From: Mariprofundaceae bacterium
GTDB lineage: Bacteria > Pseudomonadota > Zetaproteobacteria > Mariprofundales > Mariprofundaceae
Assembly (NCBI GenBank): GCA_030950875.1
Contig: JAUZQS010000094.1
Coordinates: 1-12,030, forward strand
Length of the DNA stretch: 12,030 nucleotides
Direction of reading: 5' to 3'
The notes under the pieces are model-generated. The model searched no databases. It saw only the letters and a list, made by a program, of their open reading frames with translations, and had not been told where the DNA came from. Below, one piece after another: positions 7,830 through 12,030 of the stretch. The number at the start of each line of letters is the position of its first letter. The stretch's first letter is position 1. A program made the position numbers and the translations under genes.

Positions 7830-7835
7830 ATTCAC

Positions 7836-7947
7836 AGTGCCATCATATTGAAGCTGTAGAGTTTGGCTTGTCTGGTGTCGCCCTCCTCCCCCCTCCCTTA
7901 GACATCAGACGACAATTTAAAAGGCTCCGCATTGCGGGGCCTTTTTT
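7836..7947 (+). ncRNA. Candidate small RNA 1 with CCUCC-rich loop
   Basis: Predicted to be about 112 nt. After a 5' segment (7836-7869) comes a 10-bp hairpin, GTCTGGTGTC (7870-7879) with GACATCAGAC (7901-7910), including one G-U pair. The 21-nt loop 7880-7900 is pyrimidine-only apart from its first and last base and contains CCCTCCTCCC and CTCCCTTA. A short A/T-rich linker leads to an intrinsic terminator. There is no convincing reading frame. CCUCC-rich single-stranded loops are a known anti-Shine-Dalgarno device in bacterial trans-acting sRNAs, so base pairing to ribosome-binding sites is the likely mode of action (inference). It could be made from its own promoter or processed from the 3' end of the efflux operon mRNA, whose stop is at 7794. 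RNA ends are estimates. Confidence 0.72.
7921..7947 (+). terminator. Intrinsic terminator of sRNA 1 (and efflux operon)
   Basis: The stem AAGGCTCCGC (7921-7930) pairs with GCGGGGCCTT (7934-7943) through one G-U pair, with loop ATT and a six-T run ending at 7947. It is the first terminator after the RND gene, so it probably also ends efp-operon transcripts. Confidence 0.92.
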
Positions 7948-7993
7948 GTTTCTTCATTTACCCAACATAAAAAGTAACATAAATGTGTTTTAA

Positions 7994-7999
7994 TATAAA
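7994..7999 (+). promoter_or_regulatory. -10-like element of sRNA unit 2
   Basis: TATAAA lies in the same conserved block as in unit 1 (170 bp away). Upstream bases 7978-7990 are similar to 7808-7820 but again lack a -35. Its preservation right after the unit 1 terminator supports independent transcription of the second RNA. Predicted start is about 8005-8007. Confidence 0.5.
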
Positions 8000-8005
8000 A
8001 TTCAC

Positions 8006-8122
8006 AGTGCCATCATATTGAGGCTGTAGAGTTTGCCTTGTCTGGTGTCGCCCTCCTCCCCTCCCTTCCCCTTAGACATCAGACAACAACTTAAAAGGCT
8101 CCGCAATGCGGAGCCTTTTTTT
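8006..8122 (+). ncRNA. Candidate small RNA 2, sibling with longer C-rich loop
   Basis: Predicted to be about 117 nt. It has the same architecture as the first RNA: a near-identical 5' segment, the same 10-bp stem (8040-8049 with 8075-8084), a 25-nt loop (8050-8074) and a terminator. The loop has CCCTCCTCCCC, CTCCCTT and CCCCTTA, so it grew by extra C/T bases while keeping the CCUCC and CUCCCUU cores. Such sibling RNAs often act redundantly or additively on shared targets. Selection on stem and loop rather than on a protein is suggested because the length change falls only in the loop. RNA ends are estimates. Confidence 0.72.
8095..8122. terminator. Probably bidirectional intrinsic terminator (sRNA 2 / hflKC operon)
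   Basis: A perfect 10-bp stem, AAGGCTCCGC (8095-8104) with GCGGAGCCTT (8108-8117), has loop AAT and is followed by T at 8116-8122. A's at 8093-8096 supply a short U run on the minus strand, where it would end the hflK-hflC-DUF2065 transcript. Confidence 0.88.
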
Positions 8123-8170
8123 ATTCGTCTATATTATTCTTAAGAATAGGGGGAAGCAGCCGAAATAAGC

Positions 8171-8356
8171 CTAACCACGCACCATATGAACCACTAACCA
8201 ACCAAGTGCTACAGCAACAATTCCCATCACGCGCAAAACTGCTGGAGGAACCTCCGGCAGCTTACGCATCATTTCGATCATGTGATTAGGAAACAACGCA
8301 TAAAGCGTGCCTTCCAAAAGCATCACCAAACCAAGGGCTACCCATAAATCCTGCAT
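8171..8356 (-). CDS. DUF2065 small inner-membrane protein (YjeT-like)
   Basis: A 61-residue protein with two hydrophobic segments (about 4-22 and 41-58) around a short polar stretch, FPNHMIEMMRKLPEVPP. The pattern LEG.LYALFP...RVMGIVAVALGW is that of the DUF2065/YjeT family, which in many proteobacteria sits directly after hflC. Its function is not established; a link to the HflKC-FtsH complex is suggested only by its conserved position. It begins 12 bp after the hflC stop with a weak AGGG ribosome-binding site, so it is the last gene of the hflK operon. Confidence 0.9.
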   Translation of the reverse strand: MQDLWVALGLVMLLEGTLYALFPNHMIEMMRKLPEVPPAVLRVMGIVAVALGWLVVHMVRG

Positions 8357-8368
8357 AAAGCCCTGACC

Positions 8369-9241
8369 TTATTTTTTTGACTGCTCAAAGAAACGGAAAA
8401 ACTCCGAGGTTGGTGAAATAACCAAACGTGTACCTGCACCAATACTCGTTTTATAAGCCTCTAATGAACGTCTAAAAGCATAAAACTGAGGATCGCGTTG
8501 ATACGCTTTGGCATATATTTTTGTTGATTCAGCATCCGCATGACCACGAATAATCTGAGAGTTTTTATATGCTTCGGCTAATAGAATCTTACGCTCTTTG
8601 TCTGCTGTCGCACGAATTTCTTTGGCTGCTTCCTCACCTTGAGATCGGTACTCTTTGGCAATTCGTTGACGCTCTGCTTTCATACGCTCAAATACTTTTT
8701 GTGAGTTTTCAGGTGGTAAATCCGCATGTTTAATACGCACATCTACAATCTTAATCCCTAAACTTCTCACATCTTTATCAGCATTATCACGAATACTAAG
8801 CATCAACTCACGGCGTAAATTTTCGTCCTTTCCACCAGAAACAATCTCACTTAACGTATGCTGCCCTAATACTTCACGCACTTTACCACGCACCACATCC
8901 TGCATACGTGCAGCCACCCCCACTTGTGTACGGGCAACCTGAAACACCAATAACGGATCAATAATCTTCCAACGGGTATAATTATCCACATTAATGGTTT
9001 TTTTATCTTTGGTAATCACTTCATTGGGAAGCGCATCACTCAGCAATAAACGCTTATCAAAATATGTCACTGTTTGCCAAGGTAATTTAAAATGCAACCC
9101 AGCATCCGTCTGAACGGCTTTGGGATTACCAAACTGCAAGACCAATGCTTGTTGACGTTCATCAACAGAAAATGTACTCATGCCAATCAGCACAACAACC
9201 ACCGCAACGATTAAACCTATGACTGTTTGTTTAGGATTCAT
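8369..9241 (-). CDS. hflC: FtsH protease modulator HflC
   Basis: A 290-residue SPFH/prohibitin-family membrane protein. HflC and HflK assemble on the periplasmic side of the inner membrane as a large cage around FtsH and modulate its degradation of membrane proteins. A single N-terminal membrane anchor (about residues 7-24) is followed by the SPFH domain starting SVDERQQALVLQFGNP. The long Lys/Glu/Ala-rich coiled coil (about 185-245, ERMKAERQRIAKEYRSQGE) comes next, then the C-terminal RDPQFYAFRRSLEAYK, typical of HflC. SEFFRFF near the end is also characteristic. The length fits the family. The ATG overlaps the hflK TGA (ATGA), which implies coupled, stoichiometric synthesis. Confidence 0.97.
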   Translation of the reverse strand: MNPKQTVIGLIVAVVVVLIGMSTFSVDERQQALVLQFGNPKAVQTDAGLHFKLPWQTVTYFDKRLLLSDALPNEVITKDKKTINVDNYTRWKIIDPLLVFQVARTQVGVAARMQDVVRGKVREVLGQHTLSEIVSGGKDENLRRELMLSIRDNADKDVRSLGIKIVDVRIKHADLPPENSQKVFERMKAERQRIAKEYRSQGEEAAKEIRATADKERKILLAEAYKNSQIIRGHADAESTKIYAKAYQRDPQFYAFRRSLEAYKTSIGAGTRLVISPTSEFFRFFEQSKK

Positions 9242-10338
9242 TTTTTCACCTCCACTTTACTGGATACTCGATCCAACGGTAAATACGGCAACACGCTGCC
9301 CGCAATTTTACTATCTATAATGACTTTGTCTGCCTTTGCCAATACTTCTTCCATCGTTTTCAAATACATACGCTTGCGTGTTACCTCTGGCGCAAGACGG
9401 TAAGCATTTAAGACACTAGTAAAACGATCCGATTCACCCTGAGCGCGATCCACAATTTCCTTCCCATAAGCTTCGGCATCCAAGACCATCTTCTTGGCTT
9501 CACCTCGTGCGTTTGGAATGATGCCATTGGCATAGGTTTCAGCTACATTTTTCTCACGCTCTCTATCTTCCTTCGCGGCTTGCACATCTTTAAACTCATG
9601 CTCTACCGCTGCGGGTGGCTTCACATCTTGAAGATTCACACTGGTAATAGAAATCCCCGCACCATAGCCATCAAGAATCGACTGGATAAGCACCTGCGTT
9701 TCAACCTCCACTTCAGCTTTTTTGGTCGTCAATACGTCATCAATCTTGGTACGGCCAATGACCTCACGAATCGTCGCTTCCGCCGCATCACGCACCGTTT
9801 TTTCAGGCGCATCAATATCAAAAATGTAATCATCTATTGACTTAATTTTATACTGCACCACAAATGATATATCAATAATATTTTCATCTTGGGTTAGCAT
9901 CAATGACTCATGCGCACGCTGACGCCTACGGCCATCTCCCATATCACGCACGCCAATCGCTAATCGTTGAACACGTGTTACGGGTATTTTTATCACATCT
10001 TCAATGGGATAAGGTAAATGCCAACGTAACCCAGGGCCTTTGGTCGCGACATGCTTACCAAACTGCAAAACAACAGCTTCTTCATCGGCAGCTACGGTAT
10101 AAATTCCCGATGCTCCCCAAAGCAAAAATGCCACGGCAAAAATAGCCACAAAAGCCCCTCCACTTAAATTGGGACCACCTTTATTTCCACCACCTGAACC
10201 GCCAAAAAGACCACCAAAACGTTCTTGCAAACGTTTCATGAGTTCATCAAGATCGGGAGGTGTCTGATTTGAGCCACCACCTGAAGGTTTCTTTCCCCAT
10301 GGGTTTTTATCATTGTCTTGGTTCTGATTCCAGGGCAT
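9238..10338 (-). CDS. hflK: FtsH protease modulator HflK
   Basis: The partner of HflC in the FtsH-associated SPFH cage. The N-terminal cytoplasmic tail is Gly/Pro/Asn-rich, starting MPWNQNQ with NPWGKKPSGGG and PPDLDELMKRL, as usual for HflK. A membrane segment lies at about 61-82. The SPFH domain begins YTVAADEEAVVLQFGK and includes GPGLRWHLPYPIEDV. A coiled coil (AAKEDREREKNVAETYAN) and a C-terminal LPYLPLD follow. The reading frame is open to an ATG at 10362, but the ATG at 10338 has GGAG six bases upstream and gives the conserved M-x-W-N start, so 366 residues are preferred. It is first in the minus-strand operon hflK-hflC-DUF2065, divergent from lptG. The tail is simply low in complexity; nothing looks broken. 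Confidence 0.96.
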   Translation of the reverse strand: MPWNQNQDNDKNPWGKKPSGGGSNQTPPDLDELMKRLQERFGGLFGGSGGGNKGGPNLSGGAFVAIFAVAFLLWGASGIYTVAADEEAVVLQFGKHVATKGPGLRWHLPYPIEDVIKIPVTRVQRLAIGVRDMGDGRRRQRAHESLMLTQDENIIDISFVVQYKIKSIDDYIFDIDAPEKTVRDAAEATIREVIGRTKIDDVLTTKKAEVEVETQVLIQSILDGYGAGISITSVNLQDVKPPAAVEHEFKDVQAAKEDREREKNVAETYANGIIPNARGEAKKMVLDAEAYGKEIVDRAQGESDRFTSVLNAYRLAPEVTRKRMYLKTMEEVLAKADKVIIDSKIAGSVLPYLPLDRVSSKVEVKK

Positions 10339-10508
10339 ACAGTTCTCCATATTCTCGCACATCTAATTACAATCCGCGCAGTGTAGCATCTCATTTGAGC
10401 AATGCACCATTGCCTATCATAAAATCTCACTTACAACTTGAATCCACGGAGGCCTACAAAATCAAAAAGCAGATATGCCTTATATGCTTTCAATGCTAAG
10501 CTTGCTGC
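10339..10508. other. Divergent intergenic region hflK / lptG
   Basis: About 170 bp between divergent starts. On the minus strand TACACT (near 10379-10384) could be a weak -10 for hflK, without a good -35. On the plus strand TTGAAT (10438-10443) has no matching -10 at standard spacing. The lptG frame is closed upstream by TAA at 10497-10499, so its ATG cannot move upstream. No RNA gene or repeat is seen. Confidence 0.35.
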
Positions 10509-11567
10509 ATGTCAATTTTATTTCGCTGGATGTTCTATGGCTGTCTAAGCCGTGCTACAGGTACGATGTTGGCACTTTTGGCTGTTTTTTTAATTATAGA
10601 AGTCTTTGATAAGTCTCGTTACCTTGGTCATGGCATGGATGCGGCTCTGCTGGTTGAGTATTTACTTCTTAAAACACCCTTGATGATTGCCAATTTTATG
10701 CCTATTATTTTACTCATTGCAACAAGTATTTACATTACCGAAATATCTCATCACCACGAAATTGTTTCCATGCGAGCCGCTGGTTTGGGTATAGAGAAAA
10801 TTATTGCTCCCATAGCATGTGTTGGTCTTATTGGTGCAGGGTTAATGCTGATCATTGGAGAATGGATTACCCCAACCACCAATAGCCGTCTGGATATTAT
10901 GGAACGTGTTATTATTCACCATCAAGCCCCACCACATCAAGGTGTTCAGTGGCTAAAAGACGGCAATCGTTTTTATCAGCTAACCCCACTCGATGACCAA
11001 AGCTTTAAAATGATGATGCTAGAAACGAATGATCAAGGTGCTTGGGTAAAACGCATGGATGCCAGTCATGCTACATTTAAAAACCAGCAATGGCACTTAC
11101 AAGATGTGTATATCAGCACCCCAGACAAACAGGCAGGCATGTTATTAAAACATCAAGATAATGCTCGTTTTGCATCCAATATCGGGCCCGGCACCGCAGA
11201 TCCACCCAGTGCTAATCACATGACGTTCATGCAACTGTATCATTATGCTCATAACTTACAGCAAGCGGGGCTCAGCTCCTCTAGCTTTGTTTTTACATTG
11301 AATCGCAAACTCGCAGCTCCCAGTAGCTGCCTCATCATGGTTTTGTTAGCGATGGCGCTTACCATGAATATGGGCAGCCGTATTGCAGCAAGGTCTTGGG
11401 GCTTGATTGCGGCCATAACGCTTGGCTTATTTTTTTATGTATTGGGCAATGCCAGCGGGTTGTTGGCAAGTAGCGAACAGTTACCAGCGGCCTATGCTGC
11501 TTGGTTACCCTTACTTTTTTTCGGAGGCATTACTGGTTTTCTATTGTTGCGCAAGGAAGGTAAATAA
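10509..11567 (+). CDS. lptG: LPS export permease LptG (YjgP/YjgQ family)
   Basis: A 352-residue inner-membrane subunit of the LptB2FG transporter, which extracts lipopolysaccharide and passes it to the LptC/A bridge. The family layout is present: membrane helices at about 15-35, 55-77 and 99-117, a periplasmic beta-jellyroll domain (about 125-260), then helices at about 268-287, 296-315 and 328-346. The motifs IGEWITP (116-122) and WLKDGNRFYQL (148-158) match LptG rather than LptF, and the cytoplasmic HHEIVSMRAAG is the coupling region. Length is normal. The ribosome-binding site is weak. LptF, usually the gene just before it, is absent: upstream lies divergent hflK. A small repeat element is inserted exactly at its stop codon without changing the protein. 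Confidence 0.92.
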   Translation: MSILFRWMFYGCLSRATGTMLALLAVFLIIEVFDKSRYLGHGMDAALLVEYLLLKTPLMIANFMPIILLIATSIYITEISHHHEIVSMRAAGLGIEKIIAPIACVGLIGAGLMLIIGEWITPTTNSRLDIMERVIIHHQAPPHQGVQWLKDGNRFYQLTPLDDQSFKMMMLETNDQGAWVKRMDASHATFKNQQWHLQDVYISTPDKQAGMLLKHQDNARFASNIGPGTADPPSANHMTFMQLYHYAHNLQQAGLSSSSFVFTLNRKLAAPSSCLIMVLLAMALTMNMGSRIAARSWGLIAAITLGLFFYVLGNASGLLASSEQLPAAYAAWLPLLFFGGITGFLLLRKEGK

Positions 11568-11570
11568 AAC
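11563..11570. repeat. 8-bp target-site duplication, left
   Basis: AATAAAAC is identical to 11655-11662. It includes the lptG stop codon (TAA 11565-11567), so the stop was retained when the element inserted. Confidence 0.8.
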
Positions 11571-11654
11571 GGAACTATTCAGCTCACTATTTATTTTCCC
11601 GATAGCGGCCATCTGAACAGCTATAGCTATTTTATGGTTGTGCTGAATAGTTAC
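11571..11654. mobile_element. 84-bp MITE-like element with 13-bp inverted termini
   Basis: The ends GGAACTATTCAGC (11571-11583) and GCTGAATAGTTAC (11642-11654) are inverted repeats with one mismatch. The direct repeat AATAAAAC flanks it exactly on both sides (11563-11570 and 11655-11662), an 8-bp target duplication. It encodes nothing. It is an inverted, internally deleted relative of the copy at 1-137. An 8-bp duplication and termini of the form 5'-GTAA fit mobilisation by an IS66-type transposase, from family knowledge; none is in the window. The left duplication spans the lptG TAA. Confidence 0.85.
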
Positions 11655-11662
11655 AATAAAAC
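11655..11662. repeat. 8-bp target-site duplication, right
   Basis: AATAAAAC directly follows the right terminal inverted repeat and is identical to 11563-11570. Confidence 0.8.
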
Positions 11663-11693
11663 ACGCCTACCCAACCCCATTATTTATGATGTG

Positions 11694-12030
11694 TTAAACC
11701 TTCAATAAAGATACGAATTTTTGATGCAATACACCATTGGCACACAAAATATTGCCCTTTTCGAGGTCAATCGTTGCGCCTTCTAAGTCGGTCACAATGC
11801 CGCCAGCTTCCTGAACCAAAAGGATGCCTGCGGCAATATCCCAAGAGCATAAACCTGCTTCCCAATAGGCATCTAGGCGTCCTGCAGCAACATAGGCCAA
11901 ATCCAATGCGGCAGAGCCACCACGACGATAACCTTCTGCTTCACGCATGCAGGCATCCATACGCTTCATAAAATCATCCATATGCGTACGGCGGCGATAA
12001 GGCGGTAAGCCCGAAGCAAAAATAGCATGT
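11694..12030 (-). CDS. Inositol monophosphatase family protein, C-terminal part
   Basis: The frame is open to the right edge, so the 5' part of the gene is outside the window; 111 residues and the TAA are visible. It matches the C-terminal half of IMPase-family sugar/nucleotide phosphatases: YRRGGSAALDLAYVAAGRLDAYWE, then WDIAAGILLVQEAGG, whose Asp is a Mg-binding and catalytic residue, then a closing LCANGVLHQKFV. These Mg-dependent, Li-sensitive enzymes include SuhB, which hydrolyses inositol phosphate and also acts in rRNA transcription. SuhB is a reasonable identity but cannot be separated from CysQ-like or other paralogues from this fragment. It converges on lptG, with the repeat element between them; no clear terminator is visible. 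Confidence 0.9.
   Translation of the reverse strand, partial: HAIFASGLPPYRRRTHMDDFMKRMDACMREAEGYRRGGSAALDLAYVAAGRLDAYWEAGLCSWDIAAGILLVQEAGGIVTDLEGATIDLEKGNILCANGVLHQKFVSLLKV

Larger units (their letters stand above)
7808..8122 (+). repeat. Tandem duplication of an sRNA transcription unit, 170-bp period
   Basis: Bases 7808-7948 and 7978-8122 are direct copies. Bases 7821-7880 and 7991-8050 are identical at 58 of 60 positions. Conservation covers the promoter-like region, RNA 5' part, hairpin stem and terminator. The C/T-rich loop differs in length (21 versus 25 nt) and the spacer 7949-7977 is not conserved. Confidence 0.93.

Noticed and set aside
7808..8122. CRISPR or other short-repeat array
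   Set aside because: There are only two long copies that include promoter and terminator; it is a gene duplication, not a repeat-spacer array.
10339..10362. Upstream in-frame starts for hflK at 10362 and 10350
   Set aside because: They lack a ribosome-binding site. The ATG at 10338 has GGAG at ideal spacing and gives the conserved N-terminus.

Overview
The window looks like chromosomal housekeeping DNA from a moderately AT-rich Gram-negative proteobacterium. Signs of an outer membrane are LptG, a TolC-type channel and an RND pump, plus the HflK/HflC inner-membrane pair. The EF-P is of the lysine-tip type. No marker in the window fixes the class; a gamma-, zeta- or related proteobacterium is my inference.

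Layout, left to right. (1) Positions 1-137 hold part of a MITE-like repeat; a shorter inverted copy sits at 11571-11654. (2) A minus-strand cluster reads DUF4124-cytochrome c (2305-1844), an unrecognised acidic protein (1843-1022) and a HAD-family phosphatase (1010-165). Spacing is 0 and 11 bp, so it is a probable operon. (3) Positions 2306-2693 lie between divergent genes and contain a roughly 245-nt fold closed by a 21-nt imperfect terminal stem. It is either a structured RNA or leader of efp, or a palindromic element remnant. (4) A plus-strand operon reads efp, a TolC-family channel and an RND permease, joined by ATGA overlaps. No periplasmic adaptor gene is present. (5) Positions 7795-8170 hold the most striking feature: two tandem, nearly identical small-RNA units 170 bp apart. 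Each has its own -10-like element, a 10-bp hairpin with a long all-pyrimidine CCUCC-rich loop, and a strong intrinsic terminator. (6) A minus-strand operon reads hflK, hflC and a DUF2065 protein. (7) lptG diverges from hflK, without lptF beside it. (8) The right MITE copy has 13-bp terminal inverted repeats and an exact 8-bp target duplication that includes the lptG stop codon. (9) The C-terminal part of an inositol-monophosphatase-family gene runs off the right edge.

Functionally the window is mostly envelope and proteostasis: translation of proline-rich stretches (EF-P), export (TolC/RND), LPS transport (LptG) and control of the FtsH protease (HflKC). The best candidate for something undescribed is the tandem sRNA pair, whose C-rich loops look built to bind Shine-Dalgarno sequences. 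The element upstream of efp comes second.
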